Part shown: in pieces, positions 26,127 to 34,980 of the stretch
Layout: every line of letters starts with the position of its first letter
How positions within the stretch are numbered: position 1 is the stretch's first letter
NCBI GenBank assembly: GCA_020723325.1
Contig: DYJD01000016.1
Coordinates: 1 to 64,000 of the forward strand
Length of the DNA stretch: 64,000 bases
Direction: 5' to 3'
DNA from: Desulfosudis oleivorans
GTDB lineage: Bacteria > Desulfobacterota > Desulfobacteria > Desulfobacterales > SURF-7
Notes under the pieces: model-generated
The model's input: only the letters and a program-made list of their open reading frames with translations
Told to the model about the DNA's origin: nothing
Databases searched by the model: none
Made by a program: the position numbers and the translations under genes

Positions 26127-26279
26127 ACACGGATTTCACGGATTACGCGGATAAAAGTAAATGGCAAGAAGCATGGTAGGACAACAGGCGGGCAATCCGA
26201 TAATCCAGGACAAAAGCCGCTCTGTAGTTGCACGGTAACACCCAAATTTAAATCCGTGAAATCCGCGTAATCCGTGTCT
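26125..26279. repeat. Inverted repeat of ACACGGATTTCACGG units
   Basis: The left arm (26125-26152) reads AGACACGGATTTCACGGATT and onward. The right arm (26250-26279) is built of the inverse units, with AATCCGTGTCT at its edge. About 95 bp of non-coding sequence separate them. The arms are made of CGGATT(T/A)CRCGG modules like those scattered in many environmental genomes. It sits between IorB and the TolC-like gene. Confidence 0.75.
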
Positions 26280-26348
26280 TGAAAAGAAAAATAATCACAT
26301 TTTATCCAAAGCCATATTGTTTTCCGCTTTATTCCGCGGGCGCGACCT

Positions 26349-27665
26349 TTATTTCCGGCCCATGGCAAAATCCAAGTCGGCCCGGGCCGTCCAGCAGCCG
26401 TAAAGGGCCTCGTAATAGCCGGTTTCGGCCCGGGTCAGATAGGTGCGGGCGTCTAGAACCTCGGTGGAGGTGGTCAATTGCTGCTGGTAGCGGGTGTTGG
26501 TGATGCGGAAGTGTTCCCGGGCTTGCTCCAGGGCTTGCTGGGTGGTGGTGATGTTCTTCTCGGCCGTGTCCAGGTCCAGGCAGGCCTCCTGCACTTGCAG
26601 GCGCACGTCGTCCTTGAGTCTTTGCAGGGCTTTTTCCACGGCCTCTTGTTCCGCGAGGGCCTTGGCGGCCCTGGCGCGGGTTTTACCGGCTTCGAAAAAC
26701 ACCCAGCGGGCCTGGACCCCGATGCTGGCGTTGTACTGGTTGGCATAGTCATTGTGCCGGGCGCCCAGGTCGTCGCCGTCCTGTTCGTATTTGCCCAGGA
26801 GTTCCACCTTGGGGTAGTAGTCGCTTTGGGCCAGCCTGATTTCCTGCTCCTTGGCAGCAATTGCCCGGGTCAGGATGTCCACATCCGTCCGGCCGGAAAG
26901 GGCTTCAGCCACCAGGGCGGTGCTGTCGGCCTTGAACGGATCAGGGGGGCTCACATCGGCGAGCTGGATTTCGGCTTGATAGTCCCGGCCCAGGAGCACA
27001 TTCAGGGCCGCGCTGGTGTTGCGGACCCTGGCCGCGGCCTTGACCTTTTGCTGGACAGCCTCGGCCGCCGCCACCTGGGCTTTGAGCAGGTCGTTGCGGG
27101 GGATGAGACCCTGTTCATAAAAACGGGCCGCGTCATCGGCATGGGCCGCCAGATTTTTCTCGGCGGTTTCAGCCACGGTCAAGGCCTTTTGCGCCATGAG
27201 CAAGCCCAAATAGTTGCGTTTCACCAGGCGGGCCAGGGTGAGTTCGGTCTGGCGCGCTTCCAGTTCACGGGTGGCAAGACCCAGCCTGGCCAGTTGATGC
27301 TGGGAGCTGACGCTGAAGCCGGTGAACAGCGGCTGGGTCAGACCCACTTCCCAATGGTGCTGGGTGGTGCTATTGACGATGGTCTTGCGGCCCATGATGT
27401 TGGCATAGGGCTCCTCGGCCAGGTTGCGGAAACCGTAAGCGGCGGACATTTTCGGGAAGAAATCGGCCCAGGCGGCCTTTTCCGCATATTCCGCGGCCCG
27501 GCGATAGGCTTCGGCTTCGGCCATGCGCGGGTTGTTGGCCAGGGCTTCCGCCATCGCCCGGTCCAGGTTCAGGGGCTCGGATGCCGCCATGCGTCCAATG
27601 GTCAGGAACAAGCCGGCAAGCAGCATGGATTTGCGCATCAGGATTTTATGCTTATTGATCCACAT
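26349..27665 (-). CDS. TolC-family outer-membrane efflux protein
   Basis: A 438-residue exported protein with a signal peptide (to about residue 28, RMAAS). It has the internal two-fold repeat of TolC proteins: long coiled helices beginning LNLDRAMAEALANNPRMAEAEA and again DVDILTRAIAAKEQEIRLAQSDYYPKVELLGKY, with beta segments between. It is the last gene of the cecR-ybhGFSR-type operon; its Shine-Dalgarno GGAG overlaps the stop region of the preceding permease gene. It would supply the outer-membrane exit duct for the ABC pump. E. coli ybhGFSR lacks a dedicated TolC gene, so this operon is more complete. Confidence 0.88.
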   Translation of the reverse strand: MWINKHKILMRKSMLLAGLFLTIGRMAASEPLNLDRAMAEALANNPRMAEAEAYRRAAEYAEKAAWADFFPKMSAAYGFRNLAEEPYANIMGRKTIVNSTTQHHWEVGLTQPLFTGFSVSSQHQLARLGLATRELEARQTELTLARLVKRNYLGLLMAQKALTVAETAEKNLAAHADDAARFYEQGLIPRNDLLKAQVAAAEAVQQKVKAAARVRNTSAALNVLLGRDYQAEIQLADVSPPDPFKADSTALVAEALSGRTDVDILTRAIAAKEQEIRLAQSDYYPKVELLGKYEQDGDDLGARHNDYANQYNASIGVQARWVFFEAGKTRARAAKALAEQEAVEKALQRLKDDVRLQVQEACLDLDTAEKNITTTQQALEQAREHFRITNTRYQQQLTTSTEVLDARTYLTRAETGYYEALYGCWTARADLDFAMGRK

Positions 27666-27669
27666 GATT

Positions 27670-28791
27670 CTACTCCAGGGTCTTGCGGAATTTGGCCACT
27701 GCCAGAGTCAAAAAGGCAGCTGAAATTCCCAGTTGAATCAGGATGGGACCCCAAAGGGTCCGGAGACCTACTCCCTTTATGACGATCCCGTGCATGATCT
27801 GCAGGAACCAGCGCATGGGATTGAACAGGGTCATGAATTGCACGGACTCGGGCATATTGCGGATGGGGAAGATGAACCCGGAGAGCAGGGTGAAGGGCAC
27901 CAGGATGAAAAAGGCGGTGAGCAGGGCCTGCTGCTGGGTCTGGGAGGTCACGCTCACCAACAGGGCCAGGCCGATGTTGCCGATCATATAAAGGCCGGCG
28001 GAGAAATAGAGCAGGGGCAAGCTGCCTTGGATGCGGATGCCGAAGATGACGAGGGCAATCAGAAACATCATGGTCATGGTGATGTAGCCGGTGATCAAAA
28101 AGGGCAGGGTCTTGCCGATGATGAATTCGGTCTTGCGGATGGGGGTTACCATGATCTGCTCAATGGTGCCGATTTCCTTTTCGCGCACAATGGCCATACT
28201 GGTGAGCAGCATGCCGATGAGCAGGAGCATGACCGTGATCAGGCCGGGCACAAAATAGTATTTGCTCTCCAGGTTGGGATTGTACCAAGCCCGGGGCCGC
28301 ACCTCCAGCAGCACCGGTGCAAGCCCCAGGGCGCCGGCCCGCTGTCGCATCAAACGTTCATTGAAGCCGGCCATCACCTGGCCGGCGTAGTTCAGGGCGA
28401 TGGCCGTGTCATTGCTCATGGTACCGTCGGCCAGGAGTTGAACCTTGGTGGAACGGCCGGCGCGCAGGTCGGCGCCGAAACTGTCGGGAATCCGCAGTAC
28501 CGCCATGACCCGGCCGGTGTCCAACAGGGGCCGGATGTCATCGTCGGTCCGCAGCACCTGGATAATGTCGAAATAGCCGCCGGCGCTGAAGGCGCTGATC
28601 AGTTCCCGGCTTTCCGGGGTGTTGTCCGGGTCCACCATGGCGGTTTGGATGTCCTTCACATCCGTGGTCAGGGCAAAGGCCAGGATGGTGAGCTGCACCA
28701 CCGGCATACCCAGCACCACCATGCGCATGCGCACGTCGCGGAACATCTGCAGAAATTCCTTCATGAGCATTTGGCGGATCCTATGGTGCAT
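27670..28791 (-). CDS. ybhR: ABC-2 type exporter permease (YbhR-like)
   Basis: A 373-residue inner-membrane protein: one N-terminal helix (about 25-45), a long periplasmic domain (about 45-175), then five helices with the ABC-2 signature region REKEIGTIEQIMVTPI. It is paired with the similar preceding permease (3-bp gap) to form the heterodimeric membrane part of the exporter. In E. coli the YbhFSR complex exports cations and some antibiotics; the substrate here is inferred only by analogy. Confidence 0.85.
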   Translation of the reverse strand: MHHRIRQMLMKEFLQMFRDVRMRMVVLGMPVVQLTILAFALTTDVKDIQTAMVDPDNTPESRELISAFSAGGYFDIIQVLRTDDDIRPLLDTGRVMAVLRIPDSFGADLRAGRSTKVQLLADGTMSNDTAIALNYAGQVMAGFNERLMRQRAGALGLAPVLLEVRPRAWYNPNLESKYYFVPGLITVMLLLIGMLLTSMAIVREKEIGTIEQIMVTPIRKTEFIIGKTLPFLITGYITMTMMFLIALVIFGIRIQGSLPLLYFSAGLYMIGNIGLALLVSVTSQTQQQALLTAFFILVPFTLLSGFIFPIRNMPESVQFMTLFNPMRWFLQIMHGIVIKGVGLRTLWGPILIQLGISAAFLTLAVAKFRKTLE

Positions 28792-28794
28792 GGG

Positions 28795-29946
28795 TCAGTC
28801 CTCCAATTTCAGAATCATTTTCTTATGGGCCAGGGCCACCATGATGGCGGCGTAAATGCCGAGCAAGAGGGCATTGAGCCACAGGATTTCAAGGCCGATG
28901 CCCTTCAGGTAAATGCCCCGCAGCAAGGCGATAAAATAGCGGGCCGGTACGATGTAGGTGATGGCCTGGATGGGCAAGGGCATGTTGTGGATCCCGAACA
29001 CGAAGCCGGAAAGCATCAGGGTGGGCAGGTAGCCGGAGAACAAGGCCATCTGGTTGGCCATGACCTGGTTTTTGAGCACGATGCTGAGCAGGAGACCCAG
29101 AAACAAAGCGCCGGTGAGAAACAGGGTGGCCGAGGCAAAGATCAAGGCCGTGCTGCCCCGCAAGGGCACATCAAAGACAAAGCGACCCATGAGCACGGAG
29201 ACGGCCACATCCGTGAGGCCGATGACGTAATAGGGCACCACCTTGCCGATGACCAGCTCGGGTACGCGGATGGGGGTGCTGATGAGCATTTCCATGGTGC
29301 CGGTCTCCCATTCCCGGGCCGCGGTGACGCTGGTGAGCATGGCGGCGATGACCACCATCACCAAAGCGATGATGCCGGGGATGATCACATTGCTGCTGCG
29401 CAATTGCGGATTGTACCAGGCCCGGGGTTCCAGTTCCACGGGGCGCCCGGCAGTCGAACCGCCTCGGCTTTTGAGTTGTTTGGCAAATACATTCTGGTTG
29501 TAAATCTGGCCGATGGCATTGACATAACCAAGGGCCAGGCTGGCGTTGTTGGCGTCGGCGCCGTTGAGGACGGCTTGAATAAAGACCTGCCGGCCGGAAC
29601 GAACGTCCGCGGAAAAGTCCGATGGGATCACCAGGGCCACCATGGCGCTGCCGTCGTCCAGCATGGCTGTGAGCTCCCTCGGATTATCCACATGGCGGGT
29701 CAGGGAAAAATAGGGTGAGCCGCTGAAAAGGCTCAGAAGTTCCCGACTTTCGGGGGTGCGGGATTGATCCCACACCACGGTGGGCACATCGGTCAAATCC
29801 ATGGTCAGGGCATAGCCGAAAAGGGCGATGAGAAAAATGGGAATGGCAATGGACAGCACCAGGCTGCGCCAGTCCCGGAGCACATGGATGAATTCCTTGC
29901 GGGCCACGGCCCATAGTCTTCTGAAGCGGAAACTGGATCGGTTCAT
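28795..29946 (-). CDS. ybhS: ABC-2 type exporter permease (YbhS-like)
   Basis: A 383-residue paralogue of the following permease with the same layout: N-terminal cytoplasmic FRRLWAVARKEFIHVLRD, one helix, a periplasmic domain, and five C-terminal helices with REWETGTMEMLISTPIRVPE. Its start overlaps the stop of the ATPase gene by ATGA, so the two are translationally coupled. Confidence 0.85.
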   Translation of the reverse strand: MNRSSFRFRRLWAVARKEFIHVLRDWRSLVLSIAIPIFLIALFGYALTMDLTDVPTVVWDQSRTPESRELLSLFSGSPYFSLTRHVDNPRELTAMLDDGSAMVALVIPSDFSADVRSGRQVFIQAVLNGADANNASLALGYVNAIGQIYNQNVFAKQLKSRGGSTAGRPVELEPRAWYNPQLRSSNVIIPGIIALVMVVIAAMLTSVTAAREWETGTMEMLISTPIRVPELVIGKVVPYYVIGLTDVAVSVLMGRFVFDVPLRGSTALIFASATLFLTGALFLGLLLSIVLKNQVMANQMALFSGYLPTLMLSGFVFGIHNMPLPIQAITYIVPARYFIALLRGIYLKGIGLEILWLNALLLGIYAAIMVALAHKKMILKLED

Positions 29947-31880
29947 ATATCCTTGGCATCCTCTTTTTCAATCAGGGAAACAAACACATCCTCCATGCTG
30001 GGCGTAATCTGCACAATGGCGAAATCCTCCATCTGCTTACGGCTGAAAAGCGCCCGGATGCGCGCTTGCGCCGCGGTTGCCTGATCCACCTTGACATGCA
30101 GGCCCGCGCCGAACAGGGCCGCGTCCCTTATGCCCGGCAGACCGGCCAGCTCGTCGATGACATCCTGGGGCCGCGCACAGCGCACATCCAGGATGGCCTC
30201 ATGCACCAGTCCCATCTTGAGCTGGTGGGGGGTGCCCAGGGCGATCATGCGGCCGCGATAAATCAAGGCCACCCGGTCGCAATACTCGGCTTCTTCCATG
30301 TAATGGGTGGTGACAAAAACCGTGACGCCCTGGCCGGCCATGTCGTAAATCAGATCCCAGAAACGCCTGCGGCTCAAGGGGTCCACGCCGCTGGTGGGCT
30401 CGTCCAGGAAGACGATGGGCGGTTTGTGCAGAATGGCGCAGGCCAGGGCCAGGCGCTGTTTCCAGCCGCCGGCCAGCAAACGGGCCGGGGAATTCTCCCG
30501 GCCGTTGAGGCCGGCCATGGTAAGGGCCCAGGTTTTGCGCTCCCCAAGGCGCGGGCCGCCCAAACCGTAAATGCCGCCGTAAAAGCTGATGTTTTCCCCC
30601 ACGCTCAGGTCCTCGTACAGGGAGAATTTCTGGCTCATGTAACCGATGCTGCCCTTGATTTGTTCGGTCTGGGTCAGGATGTCGCAGCCGGCCACCCGGC
30701 CGTTGCCGGCGGTGGGCGCAAGTAGCCCGCAGAGCATGCGGATGGTGGTGCTTTTGCCGGCGCCGTTGGGGCCGAGGAAACCGAAAATCTCCCCTTTGGG
30801 CACCTGAAAGCTGATGTTGTCCACGGCGGTAAAATCGCCGAAACAACGGGTCAGTCCTTGAACTTCCACCGCCCATTTTCCGGCCGGTCCGATGGCAATG
30901 CCGCCACCATTGGCTTCATCCAGCTCGAATCCCATGGCTGCGGCGGGTTTGGCCGGGCCCAGGGTGCTCACAAAGATATCCTCCAGGCCGGGCTCGATCT
31001 CCTTGAATTCGTCGGCGACCACGCCCGCCTGTTGCAGCAGGGCCGCAGCTTGAGCGGCCGCGGCAGCCGGGTCGCCGCAGACCACATGGACCTTGTCGCC
31101 GTAAACATTCACGTTGCAGTCCGGGTCCAATTCCCGGGCCAGAACCCTGCTCACCTCCCTGGCCTTGGGACTGCGAATGGATAGAATGCGGCTGGACATG
31201 GAACGGCGGAGCTCCTCAGGCGGCCCTTCGGCAATGATGCGGCCCTGGTTCATCAGGCCCACCCGGCTGCAGCGTTCGGCCTCATCCAGATAGGCGGTGC
31301 TCACCAGAATGGTGACCCCCTCCTGCAGCAGGCGGTAGAGGATGCGCCAGAAGTCCCGGCGGCTGACCGGATCAACGCCGTTGGTGGGTTCGTCCAGCAG
31401 CAGCACCGCCGGGGTGTGGATCAGGGCGCAGACCAGTTGGAGCTTCTGCTTCATGCCGCCGGAAAGATTGGCGGCCAGGCGTTTGCGAAAAGGGCGCATA
31501 TTGGAAAAATCCAGCAGGCGGTTGATGACCTCGTCCCGGCCTTTGCGGGCCACGCCGTACAGGTCCGAGTAAAACAGGATGTTCTCCTCCACGCTCAAAT
31601 CCAGGTAGAGGCCGAAGCGCTGGCTCATGTAGGCCAACTGCTCCTTGACCGCGCCGCGCTGCTCCGGCAGAGCATAGCCCGCCACCCGGATACTGCCGCT
31701 GGAAGGATCCAGAATGCCGGCCAGCATGCGCAGGGTGGTGGTCTTGCCGGCGCCGTCCGGACCCACCAGACCGTATATTTCGCCTTTGGCCACTGTTAGG
31801 GAGATCCCGTCCACGGCAGTGTTGTCCCCGAAGGTGCGGATCAAGCCCCGGGCTTGAATGATCGCGGCATCGTTGCTCAT
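29943..31880 (-). CDS. ybhF: Tandem ABC transporter ATPase (YbhF-like)
   Basis: A 645-residue protein with two complete nucleotide-binding domains in one chain. The first has Walker A GPDGAGKTT, signature LSGGMKQK and Walker B VLLLDEPTNGVD. The second has GPNGAGKST, a signature read as LLAGGWKQR, and IVFLDEPTSGVD. The second signature deviates from LSGG, so the two ATP sites may be unequal. It powers the two permeases encoded next. Both ends overlap neighbours by ATGA, showing a tight operon with the HlyD-like gene upstream. Confidence 0.9.
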   Translation of the reverse strand: MSNDAAIIQARGLIRTFGDNTAVDGISLTVAKGEIYGLVGPDGAGKTTTLRMLAGILDPSSGSIRVAGYALPEQRGAVKEQLAYMSQRFGLYLDLSVEENILFYSDLYGVARKGRDEVINRLLDFSNMRPFRKRLAANLSGGMKQKLQLVCALIHTPAVLLLDEPTNGVDPVSRRDFWRILYRLLQEGVTILVSTAYLDEAERCSRVGLMNQGRIIAEGPPEELRRSMSSRILSIRSPKAREVSRVLARELDPDCNVNVYGDKVHVVCGDPAAAAAQAAALLQQAGVVADEFKEIEPGLEDIFVSTLGPAKPAAAMGFELDEANGGGIAIGPAGKWAVEVQGLTRCFGDFTAVDNISFQVPKGEIFGFLGPNGAGKSTTIRMLCGLLAPTAGNGRVAGCDILTQTEQIKGSIGYMSQKFSLYEDLSVGENISFYGGIYGLGGPRLGERKTWALTMAGLNGRENSPARLLAGGWKQRLALACAILHKPPIVFLDEPTSGVDPLSRRRFWDLIYDMAGQGVTVFVTTHYMEEAEYCDRVALIYRGRMIALGTPHQLKMGLVHEAILDVRCARPQDVIDELAGLPGIRDAALFGAGLHVKVDQATAAQARIRALFSRKQMEDFAIVQITPSMEDVFVSLIEKEDAKDI

Positions 31881-33064
31881 TTTCCCACAAGAATCAGGGC
31901 GTCCGCCGGCATGCCCGGTTTCAGTTCCCCGCCGGTATTGTCCAAATCGATTTTGATCCGATACATGAGATTGATGCGCTCCTCAAAGGTTTGCACGGAT
32001 TTGGGGGTGAATTCCGCCTGGCTGGCGATGAAACTCACCTTGCCGGGATAGACCTTTTTTGGAAAGGCGTCGGTGGATACGGAGGCCGCCTGCCCGAGCT
32101 TGATCCGGCCCAATTCCGTTTCGTTCACAAAGGCCCGCAGCCAGACCCGGTCCATTTGGGCCACGGTCACCACCGGCGCGCCGGGATTCAAATAGGCGCC
32201 CGGCTCGGCGGATTTGCTGAGCACCACGCCGTCAAAGGGGGCGAAGATTTCCGTATCCGCCACCTGTTTTTTGGACAGGTTGAAAGCCTCCTCCGCGGCC
32301 GCCGCCCGGGCCCGGGCTTGGGCAATGGTTTCCAGGCGCGGACCGGTTTTTACGAGTTCGTATTCGGCCCGGGTCTGATCCAGGGCGGCCCGGGCCTGGC
32401 GGATTTTTTCATCCCGCGGTCCCTCCTCAATCAGACTCAGGCGCTGGCGCACCGCCGAAACCCTGGCAGCGCTTTCGGCCTTGCTCCGGTCGGCGGTTTC
32501 GTACTTGGTGCGAAAGGCCTCAAAGGCCTGGCGGCTGATGCCACCCTCTTTATAAACCGCTTCGTAACGGTCCAGATCGGCCTTGGTCAGTTTGAGCTGA
32601 CTCTCGGCCGCTCCTTGCGCGGCCAGGGCCCTGGCCAGTTCCGCCTGGGCTTCGGCGATTTCCTGGCTGCGGCTGCCTTTTTCCAGTTCGGTGAGCACAA
32701 AGCGGGCCTGCTCCAGCCGCGCCTCAGCCCGCTTTATTTCCTCGGGACGGCTGCCGGCGGTGAGTTCGGCCAGGACGGCCCGGGCGTATTCCAAGTCAGC
32801 GGCGGCTTTGCGCATCTGCATCTGCTGGTCGCCGGCATCCAACCTGGCCAGCAGGCGGCCTTGGGTGATGGGTTCACCTTCCTCCACAAGGCGCTCGGCC
32901 AGGCGGCCCGGAATTTTAAAGGCCATGTCCACCTGGGTGACTTCGATATTGCCGGACAGCAGAATGCGGTTGGGATCACGCTGATTCCGGAAAAAGACGT
33001 TCCAGATGATGATACCAGCGATCACGACTGCAATGGGAATGAGGATACGCAAGCGCTTTTTCAT
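31877..33064 (-). CDS. ybhG: HlyD-family periplasmic adaptor (YbhG-like)
   Basis: A 395-residue membrane-fusion protein. An N-terminal anchor (residues 5-22) is followed by a split lipoyl domain (GRLAERLVEEGEPITQGRLLARLD ... EIFAPFDGVVLSKSAEPGAYLNPGAPV), a long coiled-coil hairpin of repeated EARLEQARFVL-type helices (about 75-240), and a beta-barrel domain. It links the ABC pump to the TolC protein of the same operon. It starts 4 bp after the regulator stop codon and ends in an ATGA overlap with the ATPase gene. Confidence 0.88.
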   Translation of the reverse strand: MKKRLRILIPIAVVIAGIIIWNVFFRNQRDPNRILLSGNIEVTQVDMAFKIPGRLAERLVEEGEPITQGRLLARLDAGDQQMQMRKAAADLEYARAVLAELTAGSRPEEIKRAEARLEQARFVLTELEKGSRSQEIAEAQAELARALAAQGAAESQLKLTKADLDRYEAVYKEGGISRQAFEAFRTKYETADRSKAESAARVSAVRQRLSLIEEGPRDEKIRQARAALDQTRAEYELVKTGPRLETIAQARARAAAAEEAFNLSKKQVADTEIFAPFDGVVLSKSAEPGAYLNPGAPVVTVAQMDRVWLRAFVNETELGRIKLGQAASVSTDAFPKKVYPGKVSFIASQAEFTPKSVQTFEERINLMYRIKIDLDNTGGELKPGMPADALILVGK

Positions 33065-33068
33065 AAAT

Positions 33069-33785
33069 TTACTCCCTTGTCTTTTTCGAGGAGCGATTTC
33101 CCCGGTTCCCGGAAGATTCCGGGTTTTTGGTTATCCGCGCTTCCAGTTGCTTGCGGATGCCGGCAATGCCCGCCAGGGAAAAGCGGGCCACATGCCGGGC
33201 CAGCTCCTCAATGATTTCCTGGTTTGAAAATTCAAAGGGTGTGAGCCGGGTCAGAATCGGCCGGGCCAGGGCATAATGAAAACACTGGCCGATGACACTT
33301 ACCTGGCATTTCATGACTTCTTTTTCCGTGGCTGAGGGTCCCAGGAGTTCCAGGACAATCCCGCCCAGGGTGGCGGCGGTGGGGCGGATAAAATCCTCCA
33401 CAATGCCGTCCAGAATCGGGGAGGGATCGGCCAGCTCGCGGGCCACAAGCTGTCCCTTGCCCGGATAACCGCTGAGCCCGTCCGGGGCCAGGAGCCGGAA
33501 TAGAACGGCCCGGATAAAGGTCTGCAGGCGCTGTTCCGGCGGCGCGCCGGCCTCGGTTTTCAGAGTAACCGGGTAGCGCTCAAAGGTTTTGGCGATCATG
33601 TCCCGGGTGACCTCCCGGTACAGGCCCTCCTTGCCTTGGAAATAATAATTCACGGCCGCCACGTTGACATCCGCCTTTTTACAGATTTCCCGCACGGTGG
33701 CGGCCTTATAGCCACGACGGCCGAAAACCTCGGCGGCCGCATCTATTATTTTTTCCCGGCTTGATTTGGCAACGTCTACAGTCAT
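33069..33785 (-). CDS. cecR: TetR-family regulator with CecR-type C-terminal domain
   Basis: A 238-residue repressor. Residues 10-55 are the TetR helix-turn-helix (KIIDAAAEVFGRRGYKAATVREICKKADVNVAAVNYYFQGKE). The C-terminal ligand domain has FIRPTAATLGGIVLELLGP and PILTRLTPFEF, like the DUF1956 domain of E. coli CecR. ATG 33785 is chosen (AAGGA, 7-nt spacer) over a GTG six bases upstream. It heads the exporter operon in the same order as cecR-ybhGFSR in E. coli. It probably represses the operon from the palindrome just upstream and responds to the exported compound. Confidence 0.88.
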   Translation of the reverse strand: MTVDVAKSSREKIIDAAAEVFGRRGYKAATVREICKKADVNVAAVNYYFQGKEGLYREVTRDMIAKTFERYPVTLKTEAGAPPEQRLQTFIRAVLFRLLAPDGLSGYPGKGQLVARELADPSPILDGIVEDFIRPTAATLGGIVLELLGPSATEKEVMKCQVSVIGQCFHYALARPILTRLTPFEFSNQEIIEELARHVARFSLAGIAGIRKQLEARITKNPESSGNRGNRSSKKTRE

Positions 33786-33806
33786 TCCCACATCCTTTGG
33801 ATGGAA

Positions 33807-33857
33807 TTAAACATATGTTTGAAATATATGTTTTAAACAAAAATTTAAACCTGTCAA
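33807..33857 (-). promoter_or_regulatory. CecR/TetR operator and promoter of the exporter operon
   Basis: AAACATATGTTT (33809-33820) is a perfect 12-bp palindrome. With the adjacent ATATATGTTTTAA it forms a wider imperfect dyad. On the minus strand TTGACA (complement of 33852-33857) is the likely -35, so the dyad overlaps the -10 and start region. This is the usual place for a TetR-type repressor to block transcription. Confidence 0.6.
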
Positions 33858-33977
33858 GTTTTTTTTGTAAGGGGCTTGAAAGTGCGGCAATTATTTTTAA
33901 TGACTTGTCTGCGCAATTTTCGTATCCTGATGCGCATTAAAACTGATATGCCCCATGGGCAGAGGGAGGATAGCAGC

Positions 33978-34952
33978 ATGATCAAGACCCGTATTACCGA
34001 ATTGTTCGGCATCGAACGTCCCATTATTCAAGGCGGGCTCATGTGGATCGCCCGGGCCGAGTTGACCGCCGCCGTGGCCGAGGCCGGCGGCATGGGCTTT
34101 ATGACGGCCCTCACCTTTGCAGAGCCCGAGGACTTTCGGGCGGAAATCCGCAAATGCCGCGAAAAAACGAAAAAACCCTTTGGGGTCAACCTCACCTTCC
34201 TGCCCACCATGCGTCCGCCGGATTATCCGGCCTATATCCGCATCTGCATCGAGGAAGGCGTCCGTTTTATCGAAACCGCCGGCCGCAATCCGGAGCCGTA
34301 CATGGCGACCATCAAGTCCGCCGGCATCCGGGTGATCCACAAATGCACTTCCGTGCGCCACGCCCTTAAGGCCGAGGCCATCGGCTGCGACGCGGTCAGC
34401 ATCGACGGATTCGAGGCCGCCGGCCACCCCGGCGAGGATGACGTGACCTCCCTGATCCTGATCCCCCTGACCCGTGACGCGGTGCGCATTCCCATCGTGG
34501 CCTCCGGCGGTTTTGCCGACGGCCGCGGCTTGGTGGCGGCCCTGGGGCTGGGGGCCGACGGAATCAACATGGGCACACGGTTCGTGGCTACCCAGGAAGC
34601 GCCGTTGCACGTCAATGTCAAACAGGCCCTCATCAGCCACAACGAGCGCGACACCCGCCTGATCATGCGCACCCTGCGCAACACCGAACGGGTGATGCAC
34701 AATGAGGCTGCAGACAAGGTTTTGGAGATCGAAAAAAGGGGAACGCCGAAAATCGAAGAGATCATACCCTATGTGTCCGGCCTGGTGGGTAAGGAGATGC
34801 TCCAGGAAGGGGACATGCAAAAAGGCACCCTGGCCGCCGGACAGAGCATGGGGCTTATCCGGGATATTCCGAGTTGTAAAGAGTTGCTGGACCGCATCAT
34901 GGCCCAGGCAGAAGCAGTTATTAAAGAAAAATTTCAGCAGATATTGGAGTAG
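33978..34952 (+). CDS. NAD(P)H-dependent flavin oxidoreductase / nitronate monooxygenase family
   Basis: A 324-residue FMN enzyme with a TIM-barrel fold. ATG 33978 follows GGGAGGA by 9 nt. Motifs: IERPIIQGGLMWIARAELTAAVAEAGGMG at the N-terminus, a CDAVSIDGFEAAGHPGEDD segment where the family carries its catalytic histidine, PIVASGGFADGRGLVAALGLGADGINMGTRF (phosphate-binding), and a C-terminal GQSMGLI. Members oxidise nitronates or reduce enoyl-type or quinone substrates; FabK-like relatives reduce enoyl-ACP. The exact reaction cannot be fixed here. Confidence 0.85.
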   Translation: MIKTRITELFGIERPIIQGGLMWIARAELTAAVAEAGGMGFMTALTFAEPEDFRAEIRKCREKTKKPFGVNLTFLPTMRPPDYPAYIRICIEEGVRFIETAGRNPEPYMATIKSAGIRVIHKCTSVRHALKAEAIGCDAVSIDGFEAAGHPGEDDVTSLILIPLTRDAVRIPIVASGGFADGRGLVAALGLGADGINMGTRFVATQEAPLHVNVKQALISHNERDTRLIMRTLRNTERVMHNEAADKVLEIEKRGTPKIEEIIPYVSGLVGKEMLQEGDMQKGTLAAGQSMGLIRDIPSCKELLDRIMAQAEAVIKEKFQQILE

Positions 34953-34980
34953 TAAAACCGACCCCATAAAGGAGGTCGCT

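Noticed and set aside
27733-29718. A 661-codon plus-strand open frame
   Set aside because: It lies antisense to two clear ABC permease genes, has a Gly/His/Gln-rich composition typical of GC-driven antisense frames, and matches no family.
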